A stretch of DNA of 33,848 bases from Pseudomonas sp. C2B4. GTDB lineage: Bacteria > Pseudomonadota > Gammaproteobacteria > Pseudomonadales > Pseudomonadaceae. Below are positions 23,432 through 31,579 of the stretch, piece by piece (positions within the stretch are counted from its first letter, which is position 1; the number at the start of each line of letters is the position of its first letter). A program made the position numbers and the translations under genes. A model generated the notes under the pieces. That model made no database searches. It saw only the letters and a list, made by a program, of their open reading frames with translations, and was not told where the DNA came from. The DNA lies in assembly GCF_013359695.1 (NCBI RefSeq), contig NZ_JABFMU010000066.1, positions 1-33,848 on the forward strand, in the 5' to 3' direction.

Positions 23432-23740
23432 TCAAGAGTTCGAATGATTGATGACATGACCCGGCTGCGCATACAGATTGATGCCCAACGCGTGAATCAC
23501 TTTCAAAACCGTATTGAAACGTGGCTTTGCACCTGGAGCGAACGCCTTGTACAAGCTTTCGCGACCCATTCCGGAGTCTTTGGCTACTTGTGTCATGCCC
23601 CGGGCCTTTACCACGTACCCGACGGCACGAAGAAATTCCTCATTGTCACCATCAGCCAGTACCTGAGACAGGTATTCGCTGATGGCCTCATCGCTGTCGA
23701 GCAGAGTCGCCATATCGAAAGTCGTCAAAGTCTGGCTCAT
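23432..23740 (-). CDS. Antitoxin of a HigBA-type module (Xre-family helix-turn-helix)
   Basis: DNA-binding antitoxin of 102 residues. The helix-turn-helix is at about residues 45-75: GMTQVAKDSGMGRESLYKAFAPGAKPRFNTVLKVIHALGI, the pattern of the family annotated as addiction-module antidote protein. The N-terminal acidic region (LLDSDEAISEYLSQVLADGDNEEFL) likely wraps the toxin. It follows the toxin gene by two bases. Its ribosome-binding site AAGGAGGT is a near-perfect match inside the last codons of the toxin, so it should be made in excess. It probably represses the operon through the palindrome at 24046. Confidence 0.9.
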   Translation of the reverse strand: MSQTLTTFDMATLLDSDEAISEYLSQVLADGDNEEFLRAVGYVVKARGMTQVAKDSGMGRESLYKAFAPGAKPRFNTVLKVIHALGINLYAQPGHVINHSNS

Positions 23741-23742
23741 GG

Positions 23743-24036
23743 CTAGACCTCCTTTGCCATTTTTTTTGCACGTTTGATATCAGCGTTTTGTGATGATTTG
23801 TCGCCCCCGGCAAGCAAGACGATGACGACGGTCTTGCGCATCGTGAAGTAAATCCGGTACCCGGCACCCACATCCACGCGCATTTCGGAAACGCCATCAC
23901 CTACTGGCTTGATATCGCCCAAATTTCCCGCGCTAGCACGTTCAATGCGACGGGCTATGGCTACCCTTGCCCGTAAATCACGGATTGAGGTATGCCATGC
24001 GGAGAAAGTCGCTGTTTGCTGGACAAGATAATTCAT
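23743..24036 (-). CDS. Toxin of a HigBA-type module (RelE/ParE superfamily)
   Basis: Predicted toxin of 97 residues. It matches the short addiction-module killer family, with ETF/TATF-like start (TATFSAWHTSIRDLRARVAIARRIERASAGNLGD), KPVGDGVSEMRVDVGAGYRIYF, and VVIVLLAGGDKSSQNADIKRAKKMAKEV at the end. Such proteins are usually ribosome-dependent mRNA interferases. The toxin gene comes first, as in higBA. There is almost no ribosome-binding site before the ATG, in contrast to the antitoxin. The GTATCCA palindrome ends ten bases before the start, so transcripts may have very short leaders. Confidence 0.9.
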   Translation of the reverse strand: MNYLVQQTATFSAWHTSIRDLRARVAIARRIERASAGNLGDIKPVGDGVSEMRVDVGAGYRIYFTMRKTVVIVLLAGGDKSSQNADIKRAKKMAKEV

Positions 24037-24045
24037 TGCGCGACT

Positions 24046-24061
24046 GTATCCAAATGGATAC
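24046..24061. promoter_or_regulatory. Palindromic operator of the toxin-antitoxin operon
   Basis: GTATCCA-AA-TGGATAC is a perfect 7-base dyad placed directly before the toxin gene. This is the usual position for autoregulation by the antitoxin or the toxin-antitoxin complex. Confidence 0.65.
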
Positions 24062-24140
24062 GGATGAGCAGTCAGACCTTTCGTTGACTACTGAAGGTTT
24101 TTCCGCGAAATGAGTGGGACTGTGGTGCGGCGAGGAACCT

Positions 24141-24232
24141 CTGTGGGAGCGAGCCTGCTCGCGAAAGCGCAGTGTCAGTCGACATCATCGCTGTCTGATA
24201 CACCGCATTCGCGAGCAGGCTCGCTCCCACAG
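24141..24232. repeat. REP pair (REPIN, GTGGG type)
   Basis: Two inverted canonical REP palindromes with a spacer of about 45 bases lie between the toxin-antitoxin operon and paaZ. Confidence 0.9.
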
Positions 24233-24273
24233 TGGTTTTTGGTTGGCCGAAAATGTGTGACCACCCAAAAAAA

Positions 24274-24367
24274 CTGTAGGAGCAAAACTTGCTCGCGATA
24301 GCAGTGGATCAGCCAACGATGATGTCGACTGGTACTCCGTTATCGCGAGCAAGCTTTGCTCCTACAG
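24274..24367. repeat. REP-like pair of a second class (GTAGGAGCAAAACTTGCTCGCGATA)
   Basis: This pair has the same arrangement as the others but a different core, with AAAACTTGCTCGCGATA in one arm and TATCGCGAGCAAGC in the other. It lies 40 bases from the first-class pair at 24141. The two classes probably depend on different REP-associated transposases elsewhere in the genome. Confidence 0.85.
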
Positions 24368-24375
24368 GTGTTGTT

Positions 24376-24402
24376 GGTTGACCACAGGATCTGTGGTCAA
24401 CC
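24376..24402 (-). terminator. Strong hairpin at the 3' end of paaZ (terminator-like, no T-tract)
   Basis: GGTTGACCACAG-GAT-CTGTGGTCAACC is a perfect 12-base stem with a three-base loop, 12 bases past the paaZ stop. The bases after it on the minus strand (AACAACACC) contain no T-run. It may serve as an RNA-stabilising 3' structure rather than an intrinsic terminator. Confidence 0.45.
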
Positions 24403-24413
24403 AGAAACGCGGA

Positions 24414-26468
24414 TCAGTCTTCGCGCTTCACGACCAGGGTCAGAATGTCATAGCTGGCCACCAACTCTCCGAGCTGGTTGGTGACTTCCACATCCCACGC
24501 CACCACCCCTTGCGGGACGCCTTGCGGGCTCTTTTTGCCCTGGTCGATTTTGCGTTTGCAGGTCAGGCGGGCCTGGATGGTGTCGCCGATGCCGACCGGG
24601 TTGATGAAGCGCAGGGTGTCGAGGCCGTAGTTGGCCAGGACCGGGCCGACGCCAGGGGAGACGAACAGGCCTGCCGCCGCCGACAGCACGAAGTAGCCGT
24701 GGGCGATGCGCTTGCCGAATTGCGATTCCTTGGCCGCGATGTCGTCGAAGTGCATGTAGAAGTGGTCGCCCGACAGGCAGCCGAAGTTCACCAGGTCGGC
24801 TTCGGTGACGGTGCGACGGTGGGTCAGCAGCGACTCGCCGATCTGCAGGTCCTGGAAGTAGCGACGGAACGGATGCACTTCGGTTTCGATGACCTTGGCG
24901 CCGCGTACGTATTCACCGGTGACGGCCGCCAGCATGGTCGGCGAACCTTGTACCGCCGCGCGTTGCAGGTAGTGCTTCACCGCACGCAGGCCGCCGAGTT
25001 CTTCGCCGCCGCCGGCACGACCCGGGCCGCCGTGTTTGAGTTGTGGCAGTGGCGAGCCGTGACCGGTGGATTCGCCGGCGCAGTTGCGATCCAGCACCAG
25101 CAGACGGCCGTGCAGTGCAGCGGCCACCGGTACGGCTTTGGCCGCGATTTGTGGGTCTTTGGTGACCAGGCTGGCCACCAGGCTACCCTTGCCGCGAGCG
25201 GCCAGTGCCAGTGCTTCGTCCAGATCGTCATACGCCATCAAGGTGCTGACCGGGCCGAACGCTTCGATGTCGTGAGCGCCGCCTTCGGCGTGCGGATCAC
25301 GGGCCTGCAACAGGGTCGGGGCGAAGAACGCGCCCTTGTCGACGTTCTCGCCACGCGGCTCGAAACCATCGCGGGCACCGAACAGCAGGTCGCTGCTCTG
25401 CAACAGCATTTCCAGGCGCTCGGCCACGTCTTTCTGCTGATCGTGGGACGCCAGCGCGCCCATGCGCACACCTTCCACCGACGGGTCGCCGACCACGACT
25501 TTGGCCAGGCGATCACGCAGGCGCGTGGCGACGGCATCAATGTGCTTGGCCGGGACGATGGCGCGGCGGATGGCGGTGCACTTCTGCCCGGCCTTGGTGG
25601 TCATTTCCCGGGCGACTTCCTTGATGAACAGCTCGAACTCTTCGTCGTCCGGGGTGACGTCCGGGGCGAGGATCGCGCAGTTCAGCGAGTCGGCTTCGGC
25701 GGTGAACGGCACCGAGTTGCGAATCAGGTTTGGGTTGACCCGCAGCTTGGCGGCAGTGTCGGCGGAACCGGTGAAGGTCACCACGTCCTGGCCTTGCAGG
25801 CGATCGAGCAGGTCACCGGTGCCGCCGATGATCAGCTGCAGGCTGCCCGCCGGCAACAGGCCGGATTCGTCCATCAGGCGCACCACGGCTTCAGTCAGGT
25901 AGCTGGTGGCGCTGGCTGGCTTGACGATGCACGGCATGCCGGCGAGGAAGCTTGGCGCGAACTTTTCCAGCATCCCCCAGATCGGGAAGTTGAAGGCGTT
26001 GATGTGCACCGCCACGCCACCGCGTGGGACCAGGATGTGGGTGCCGGCGAAGGTGCCCATTTTGCTCAGTTGCAGCGCCGGGCCTTCGTGGACCACGTTG
26101 CCCGACGGCAGCTCGCGGGAACCGAGGCTGGCGTAGGTGAACAGCGTGCTGTTGCCGCCTTCGATGTCGATCCAGCTATCCGCACGGGTCGCGCCGCTGT
26201 GGTGGGAAATCGCGTAGAGCTGTTCCTTGCGCTCAGCCAGGTACAGAGCCAGGGCCTTCAGGCGCTGGGCGCGTTGCTGGAAGTCCAGGGCCATCAGGCC
26301 GCTGACGCCTTGGCGGCGACCGTGTTCGATGGCTTCGGCGAAGTCCGGGCGCTCTTCATGGGTGCGGAAGATTTCATGGCCGTCGATGGCGCTGCGCAGG
26401 ATTTGCGCGCCTTGTTGGCCGATCCAGCGGCCGGCGATGAAGCTTTGCAGGGTAGGGGCGTGAGACAT
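24414..26468 (-). CDS. paaZ: PaaZ: oxepin-CoA hydrolase / 3-oxo-5,6-dehydrosuberyl-CoA semialdehyde dehydrogenase
   Basis: Bifunctional enzyme of 684 residues (E. coli PaaZ 681). The C-terminal MaoC-type hydratase opens oxepin-CoA, and the N-terminal aldehyde dehydrogenase oxidises the resulting semialdehyde with NADP. Dehydrogenase residues Glu258 (PFTAEADSLN) and Cys297 (AGQKCTAIRR) are present. The hydratase domain has FGCLSGDHFYMHFDD and KRIAHGYFVLS (near residue 560) with the catalytic Asp and His. ATG at 26468 is chosen over GTG at 26471 because AGGAG is eight bases before it. It is last in the paa transcript seen here, 58 bases after the porin gene. Known as PaaN/PhaL in some Pseudomonas naming. 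Confidence 0.95.
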   Translation of the reverse strand: MSHAPTLQSFIAGRWIGQQGAQILRSAIDGHEIFRTHEERPDFAEAIEHGRRQGVSGLMALDFQQRAQRLKALALYLAERKEQLYAISHHSGATRADSWIDIEGGNSTLFTYASLGSRELPSGNVVHEGPALQLSKMGTFAGTHILVPRGGVAVHINAFNFPIWGMLEKFAPSFLAGMPCIVKPASATSYLTEAVVRLMDESGLLPAGSLQLIIGGTGDLLDRLQGQDVVTFTGSADTAAKLRVNPNLIRNSVPFTAEADSLNCAILAPDVTPDDEEFELFIKEVAREMTTKAGQKCTAIRRAIVPAKHIDAVATRLRDRLAKVVVGDPSVEGVRMGALASHDQQKDVAERLEMLLQSSDLLFGARDGFEPRGENVDKGAFFAPTLLQARDPHAEGGAHDIEAFGPVSTLMAYDDLDEALALAARGKGSLVASLVTKDPQIAAKAVPVAAALHGRLLVLDRNCAGESTGHGSPLPQLKHGGPGRAGGGEELGGLRAVKHYLQRAAVQGSPTMLAAVTGEYVRGAKVIETEVHPFRRYFQDLQIGESLLTHRRTVTEADLVNFGCLSGDHFYMHFDDIAAKESQFGKRIAHGYFVLSAAAGLFVSPGVGPVLANYGLDTLRFINPVGIGDTIQARLTCKRKIDQGKKSPQGVPQGVVAWDVEVTNQLGELVASYDILTLVVKRED

Positions 26469-26497
26469 CACGATTGCTCCTGGTTATGAGGGGTTGT

Positions 26498-26517
26498 GGC
26501 GCGACCGTGACCGCGCC
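26498..26517. repeat. GC-rich hairpin between the porin gene and paaZ
   Basis: GGCGCG-ACCGTGAC-CGCGCC forms a 6-base stem with an 8-base loop, ten bases beyond the porin stop and before the paaZ ribosome site. It could lower read-through or mark an mRNA processing point. Confidence 0.35.
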
Positions 26518-26526
26518 CTTTCGGAA

Positions 26527-27780
26527 TTACCAAAGCGCCAAGGTGTAACCGACGATCAGCCGGTTCTCATCGAGGGCGGTAGTCAAGCCATTGCCGGAAC
26601 GGAAGGTCACGTTACGCCAGCGCAGGCTGACGTTCTTGAACACACCGCTCTGGATGACGTAGCTGATATCGGTGTCGCGCTCCCATTCGCGACCGTTGTC
26701 GACGCTGCCCGCCTTGACGTGGCGGCCGTCGGTATAGCGGGACATGAAGGTCAGGCCGGGAATGCCTTGCGCCGCGAAGTCATAGTCGTAACGCAGCTGC
26801 CAGGAATCCTCGTCGGCGCGGGTAAAGGTGTTGAAAGTCACCAGGTTGACCACGTACGGATCACCGCCGTTGAGGAACGGAAAGGCGCTGTCGCCGGACA
26901 GTTGCTGGTAGGCGGCACTGACCTTGTGGGCACCGTGGGCCACCGTGAACATGCCGTTGAAGTTACGGTTGTCGATGCGCCCGGCCCGCTCGGCGCCGTC
27001 GCCGCGGCTGTCGAAATAACGCAGGTCGCTGCGCAGGTTGAAGCCATTGCCCAACGGTTGCGTGTGCACCAGTCCGGCGAATTGCTGACGATAGATCTGG
27101 TCGAGCTTGCCGTAGTAGTAGCTCACATTCAGTTGCGGGCTGAACGCGTAGCTGCCACCGCCGAAGTCGAAGTGATCGCTGGTGGCGGCGCCGAAGCCGA
27201 TGTCATCGTTGCTGGAGGAGTCCCGCAGGTTGGTCTTGGTCAGGCGTCCGGCATTCACCGTCAGGCTGTCGATTTCCTGGCTGGTCAGCAAGCCGCCTTC
27301 AAAGGTCGAACTCAACAGGCGTGTGTCGTTGTAAGTCGCCACTGGCAACAAGGGCTGCAGGGTGCCGAGTTTCAGCACGCTCTTGGAGACCCGCAATTTT
27401 CCGGTCAGGCCCAGTTCGCTGTAATCGTCGTCCGGCTCATGGCTCTGCGGGCCAAACGGCAGCAGCCCGGTGCCACGACGGTCGGGACTGGAGTCGAGCT
27501 TGATCCCCAGTTCGCCCAGTGCATCGAGACCGAAACCGAAAGTGCCGTCGGTGAACCCGGACTCGATGCGCGCAGTGAATCCCTGGGCCCATTCTTCAGC
27601 CTGGGATTGCGGCGCGTTGTCCTGACGGAAATCGCGGTTGATGTAGTGGTTGCGCATATCAATACGGGCCTTGCTGTCGCCGATGAAGTCGGCCATGGCG
27701 CTGGGGGCGATCATGGGCAGACTCAATGCGGCGGCCAGCGAAAACAGTGATTCACAAGACGTGTTACGTGCGGGTTTCAT
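26527..27780 (-). CDS. phaK: OprD-family outer-membrane porin, probable phenylacetate channel
   Basis: Outer-membrane porin of 417 residues. A signal peptide (about 1-30, ending APSAMA) is followed by DFIGDSKARIDMRNHYINRDFRQ, the standard OprD start. Alternating amphipathic strands with aromatic girdles follow, and the chain ends in a C-terminal Trp needed for assembly. Its place between the symporter and paaZ is that of PhaK (PaaM), which helps phenylacetate cross the outer membrane in Pseudomonas putida. It starts 34 bases after the symporter stop and is cotranscribed. Family certain; substrate from position. Confidence 0.92.
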   Translation of the reverse strand: MKPARNTSCESLFSLAAALSLPMIAPSAMADFIGDSKARIDMRNHYINRDFRQDNAPQSQAEEWAQGFTARIESGFTDGTFGFGLDALGELGIKLDSSPDRRGTGLLPFGPQSHEPDDDYSELGLTGKLRVSKSVLKLGTLQPLLPVATYNDTRLLSSTFEGGLLTSQEIDSLTVNAGRLTKTNLRDSSSNDDIGFGAATSDHFDFGGGSYAFSPQLNVSYYYGKLDQIYRQQFAGLVHTQPLGNGFNLRSDLRYFDSRGDGAERAGRIDNRNFNGMFTVAHGAHKVSAAYQQLSGDSAFPFLNGGDPYVVNLVTFNTFTRADEDSWQLRYDYDFAAQGIPGLTFMSRYTDGRHVKAGSVDNGREWERDTDISYVIQSGVFKNVSLRWRNVTFRSGNGLTTALDENRLIVGYTLALW

Positions 27781-27814
27781 TATTTTTATTCCCAGCCAAC
27801 TGATCGGTCGTCGT

Positions 27815-29461
27815 TTAGTGTTTGCTGGCGCCAGTGGCGCCGATGCCGGTCATTGAGCGGATGAACTGCGCCAGATAACGGCCACGCTCAAGGGCTGCAC
27901 GGGGCGAGGTGTCAGTGACGGAAAACAGCCATGCACTAAAGAACGCCAGACTCATGGAAAACAGCGCCGGGTTGGAGTACGGGAACAGTGCCTTGTCGTG
28001 ATGCATCACGTTGACCCACACCGCCGGGCTCAGCACCAACAACACAATCGCCGAGACCAGTCCGGACAAACTGCCGAGGACAGCGCCACGGGTGGTCAGG
28101 CCTTTCCAGTACATCGAAAGGAACAGCACCGGGAAATTCACCGAGGCGGCGATGGCCAGCACCAGGCCAGACAGGAAAGCGATGTTCTGCGATTCGAACA
28201 GCAGGCCAAGGATGATTGCCAGCACGCCGATGCACAGGGTGGCGATCCGCGACACGCGCATCTCTTGCTGCTCGGTGGCCTGGCCCTTGCGCATCACGCA
28301 GGCATACAGGTCGTGGGACACCGCCGAGGCGCCGGACAGCGCCAGCCCGGCAACCACTGCCAGAATGGTGGCGAAGGCGACTGCCGAAATGAAGCCGAGG
28401 AACAGATTGCCGCCGACAGCTTGGGCCAAGTGAACAGCGACCATGTTGCCGCCACCGATGATCGCGCCAGCCGCGTCGCGGTACGACGGATCGGTACCGA
28501 CCATGACAATGGCGCCGAAGCCGACGATGATCAGCAGCAAGTAGAAGTAGCCGATGAAACCGGTGGCGTAGAACACGCTCTTGCGCGCTTCCTTGGCATC
28601 GCTGACGGTGAAGAAACGCATCAGGATATGCGGCAGGCCGGCGGTGCCGAACATCATGCCCAGCCCCAGGGAAATCGCGTCGATCGGGTTGGACAGCAAG
28701 CCGCCCGGCGCCATGATCGCGGTGCCTTTGGCGTGTACGGCGGTGGCACCGGCGAACATTGCTTCGGTGCTGAAACCGAAATGCTTGAGCACCATGAACG
28801 CCATGAAACTGGTACCGAACAGCAGCATCACCGCTTTGATGATCTGTACCCAGGTGGTGGCGAGCATGCCGCCAAAGGTCACGTAGAACACCATCAGCAC
28901 GCCGACCAGCATCACTGCATAGAGGTAGTCGATGCCGAACAGCAATTCGATCAATTTGCCGGCGCCGACCATCTGCGCCACCAGGTACATCAGGGCCACG
29001 GTCAGGGTGCCGAAGGCCGAGGTCAGGCGCACCGGGGTCTGTTCCAGGCGATAGGAAACCACGTCGGCGAAGGTGTATTTGCCGAGGTTGCGCAAGCGTT
29101 CGGCGATCAGGAACAGGATGATTGGCCAGCCGGCCAATACGCCCAGGGCGTAGAGCAAACCGTCGTAGCCGTTGAGGAACATCATCGCGGAAATGCCGAG
29201 GAAGGACGCCGCGGAGATCATGTCGCCGGCAATCGCCAGGCCGTTCTGGAAACCGGTCATGCCGCCGCCGGCGGTGTAGAAGTCGCTGGCCGAACGGGTG
29301 CGCAAGGCTGCCCAGCGCGTTACGCCGAGGGTGAACAGCACGAACACCAGGAACATGCCGATGGCGTTCCAGTTCAGTGGGCGGGCTGCGCCGTCGGCGG
29401 CCATCGCAATATCAGTGACTGCCGCCAGCGGCAGCAGGAACAACGCGAGAAGGCGGCTCAT
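27815..29461 (-). CDS. phaJ: Sodium:solute symporter (ActP-like), probable phenylacetate permease
   Basis: Inner-membrane transporter of 548 residues in the SSS family, close in layout to acetate permease ActP. A signal-like first segment (MSRLLALFLLPLAAVTDIAMA) is followed by about 13 hydrophobic helices. Family motifs are DFYTAGGGMTGFQNGLAIAGDMISAASFLG and AFATILAVVAGLALSGASAVSHDLYA. ATG at 29461 is preferred to GTG at 29470. It has AGGAG eight bases upstream and overlaps the stop of the DUF485 gene by four bases. The DUF485/SSS pairing mirrors yjcH-actP. Its place in the paa operon makes it the PhaJ (PaaL) phenylacetate uptake system. Confidence 0.92.
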   Translation of the reverse strand: MSRLLALFLLPLAAVTDIAMAADGAARPLNWNAIGMFLVFVLFTLGVTRWAALRTRSASDFYTAGGGMTGFQNGLAIAGDMISAASFLGISAMMFLNGYDGLLYALGVLAGWPIILFLIAERLRNLGKYTFADVVSYRLEQTPVRLTSAFGTLTVALMYLVAQMVGAGKLIELLFGIDYLYAVMLVGVLMVFYVTFGGMLATTWVQIIKAVMLLFGTSFMAFMVLKHFGFSTEAMFAGATAVHAKGTAIMAPGGLLSNPIDAISLGLGMMFGTAGLPHILMRFFTVSDAKEARKSVFYATGFIGYFYLLLIIVGFGAIVMVGTDPSYRDAAGAIIGGGNMVAVHLAQAVGGNLFLGFISAVAFATILAVVAGLALSGASAVSHDLYACVMRKGQATEQQEMRVSRIATLCIGVLAIILGLLFESQNIAFLSGLVLAIAASVNFPVLFLSMYWKGLTTRGAVLGSLSGLVSAIVLLVLSPAVWVNVMHHDKALFPYSNPALFSMSLAFFSAWLFSVTDTSPRAALERGRYLAQFIRSMTGIGATGASKH

Positions 29462-29766
29462 CGGGCGCACTCCTGCTTGAGTTTTTCATTCAGCGGGTCG
29501 ATCACGTTGTTGGCGCGATAGACATAGAAACCGGTCAGCGCGAAAGCGAGCATCACGATCACCACACCCACCAGCATGCCCACAGTGGTCACGCCGCCGC
29601 TCAGGGACTGGCCGAGGGTGGAGGGGGAAAACGCCACCAGCAGTACGAAGCCGTAATAGATCACCAGCATGGTCAGGCTCAGCGACCAGTACAGCTTCTG
29701 CTTGCGGCGTACCAGCTGAATGAAGTCGGGGTGTTGGCGGATGAGTTCTATGTCTTGGGGGCTCAT
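29458..29766 (-). CDS. DUF485-family membrane protein (YjcH-like)
   Basis: Inner-membrane protein of 102 residues with two transmembrane helices (about 25-47 and 60-87), the normal DUF485 layout. The N-terminus IELIRQHPDFIQLVRRKQKLYWSLS is characteristic. Such proteins are encoded immediately before ActP-type symporters and are thought to accompany them. Here the stop codon overlaps the symporter's ATG. The REP pair at 29826 separates it from paaE, so it may have its own translation level or transcript end upstream. Confidence 0.9.
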   Translation of the reverse strand: MSPQDIELIRQHPDFIQLVRRKQKLYWSLSLTMLVIYYGFVLLVAFSPSTLGQSLSGGVTTVGMLVGVVIVMLAFALTGFYVYRANNVIDPLNEKLKQECAR

Positions 29767-29825
29767 GGTTGTTCTCTTGTTTTTGTTGTGGGATGAACAG
29801 TGAGTTGGCGGCAGTTATCGGTTAA

Positions 29826-29917
29826 CTGTGGGAGCGAGCCTGCTCGCGAAGAGGCCATCAGATTCAACATCGATGTTGCCTGATGCTCAGTCTTCGCGAG
29901 CAGGCTCGCTCCCACAG
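29826..29917. repeat. REP pair (REPIN) inside the paa operon
   Basis: Inverted canonical REP palindromes lie in the 171-base gap between paaE and the DUF485 gene. They could uncouple the epoxidase genes from the transport genes by stabilising or ending the upstream mRNA. Confidence 0.9.
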
Positions 29918-29937
29918 GGTTTGGTGGTGCAGGTGTT

Positions 29938-31014
29938 TTAGAGCTGGTCGAAATCCAGCACGACTTTGTCGCTGATCGGGAAGGCCTGGCACGACAGCAC
30001 ATAGCCGGCGGCCACTTCGTAGTCCTCCAGGGCGTGGTTGCTGTCCATTTCAACTTCGCCTTCGATGACCTTGCACTTGCAGGTCGAGCACACGCCGGCC
30101 TTGCACGAGTAAGGCAGTTCGGCGCCTTGGGCGTTGCCGGCGTCGAGGATGCTCTGGCTGTTGCGCGGCAGGTCGAAGGCCAGGGCGCGGCCGTCGCTGA
30201 TGACGGTGATCTGGCTGACCGCCGAATCCATCTGCCGGGCGGCCTCGCGGGCTTCGCGTTTCTGCTGGCTGCCGGCGGCGGCGAACAGTTCGAAGTGAAT
30301 GCGCTCGGGCGACATGCCCTTGGCTTTCAGGCTGTCACGCACGGTCTCGGTCATTTCCTGCGGGCCGCAGATGAAGGCGGCGTCCAGGGCTTTGACGTCG
30401 AGCCAGCGGCTGAACAGCTGCTCGCATTTCTCGGCGTTGATCCGGCCGTTGTACAGGTCGACATCCTGCTGCTCGCGGCTGAACACGAAGATCAGGTTCA
30501 GGCGTTGCAGGTAACGGTTTTTCAGGTCTTCCAGCTGCTCGCGAAACAGCGCACCGGAACTGGAACGGTTGCCGTACAGCAGGGTGACGCGGCTGTGGGG
30601 CTCGGTTTCCAGGGTGGTCTTGATTATCGACAGGATCGGCGTGATGCCGCTGCCGGCCGCGACGGCCAGGTATTGGCCATGGCGAGTCGGGTCCAGTTCC
30701 ACGCTGAAATGGCCGGTGGGCGGCATGACTTCCAGGCTTTGCCCGGCTTTCAGGTGTTCGTTGGCGAATGCGGAAAAGCGCCCGCCGGCCACGCGCTTGA
30801 TGGCCACACGCAGTTCACCGTCGTTGACCCCGGTGCAGATCGAGTAGGAGCGGCGGACTTCTTCGCCGTCCAGCTGGGTGCGCATCACCAGGTGCTGGCC
30901 CTGGGTGAAGTGGAAGCTGTCCTGCAGGTCCTGCGGAATCTCGAAGGCGATGGACACCGCGTCACGGGTCTCGGTGCGCACGTCCTTGATGGTCAGGCTG
31001 TGAAATTTGCTCAT
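29938..31014 (-). CDS. paaE: PaaE: reductase subunit of phenylacetyl-CoA 1,2-epoxidase
   Basis: NADPH-dependent reductase of 358 residues that feeds electrons to the PaaABC oxygenase. An N-terminal ferredoxin-NADP-reductase half has RRSYSICTG (flavin) and AAGSGITPILSIIKT (nucleotide). The C-terminal plant-type [2Fe-2S] domain has SCKAGVCSTCKCKV and a later LSCQAFP, giving the four Cys ligands. Length equals E. coli PaaE (356). It lies 31 bases after paaD on the same strand. Confidence 0.96.
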   Translation of the reverse strand: MSKFHSLTIKDVRTETRDAVSIAFEIPQDLQDSFHFTQGQHLVMRTQLDGEEVRRSYSICTGVNDGELRVAIKRVAGGRFSAFANEHLKAGQSLEVMPPTGHFSVELDPTRHGQYLAVAAGSGITPILSIIKTTLETEPHSRVTLLYGNRSSSGALFREQLEDLKNRYLQRLNLIFVFSREQQDVDLYNGRINAEKCEQLFSRWLDVKALDAAFICGPQEMTETVRDSLKAKGMSPERIHFELFAAAGSQQKREAREAARQMDSAVSQITVISDGRALAFDLPRNSQSILDAGNAQGAELPYSCKAGVCSTCKCKVIEGEVEMDSNHALEDYEVAAGYVLSCQAFPISDKVVLDFDQL

Positions 31015-31045
31015 TGTTGTTCTCCAGCTGGACGGCCGACGCCGC

Positions 31046-31579
31046 TCAGATGCACTTGAAATAGTCGAACGGTTCCCGGCAATCGACGCAGCGATACAGC
31101 GCCTTGCACGCGGTGGAGCCGAACTCGCTGAGCACCTCGGTGTGGACGCTGCCGCATTGCGGGCAGGCGATCACCGGGCTTTCGCCGAGCAGGCTGCGCT
31201 TGCTGGTGCTGCCGCTGGGTGGTGCGATGCCGTAGGCGCGCAGGCGTTCACGGCCGCTGTCGCTGATCCAGTCGGTGGTCCAGGCCGGGGTCAACCGGCG
31301 CTCCAGGTTCGGCGCGCGGAAACCGGCCTGCTCCAGCGCCTCACGGATATCGCCCTCGATCACCTCGGTGGCGGGGCAGCCGGAGTAGGTCGGCGTGACC
31401 ACTACGTGCAGATGCCCGGCCTGCCAGTCCAGATCGCGGACAATCCCCAAGTCAACCACGCTGACCACCGGCACTTCCGGGTCCATGACCTCGGACAGGA
31501 TCGCCCAAGCGGCAGCCAGGTCGGTCGGTTGTGCCGGCCGGGCGCCGAGGTCGCTGGCAATCAGCTCACCAGGTTGCAT
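31046..31579 (-). CDS. paaD: PaaD: assembly/maturation protein of phenylacetyl-CoA epoxidase
   Basis: Protein of 177 residues with an N-terminal DUF59/MIP18 domain (about 15-110; MDPEVPVVSVVDLGIVRD and PTYSGCPATEVIEGDI). A C-terminal zinc-ribbon-like region has CPQCGSVHTE and YRCVDCREPF. DUF59 proteins act in iron-sulfur cluster assembly, and PaaD is needed for active epoxidase though not part of the core oxygenase. The start at 31579 overlaps the end of paaC by 14 bases and is chosen over the longer frame from 31657, whose extra residues have no family resemblance. Confidence 0.93.
   Translation of the reverse strand: MQPGELIASDLGARPAQPTDLAAAWAILSEVMDPEVPVVSVVDLGIVRDLDWQAGHLHVVVTPTYSGCPATEVIEGDIREALEQAGFRAPNLERRLTPAWTTDWISDSGRERLRAYGIAPPSGSTSKRSLLGESPVIACPQCGSVHTEVLSEFGSTACKALYRCVDCREPFDYFKCI

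Noticed and set aside
24378..26489. 703-codon frame opposite paaZ
   Set aside because: It is the complementary shadow of paaZ, whose catalytic motifs are intact, and its sequence rich in Gln, His, Arg and Gly matches no family.
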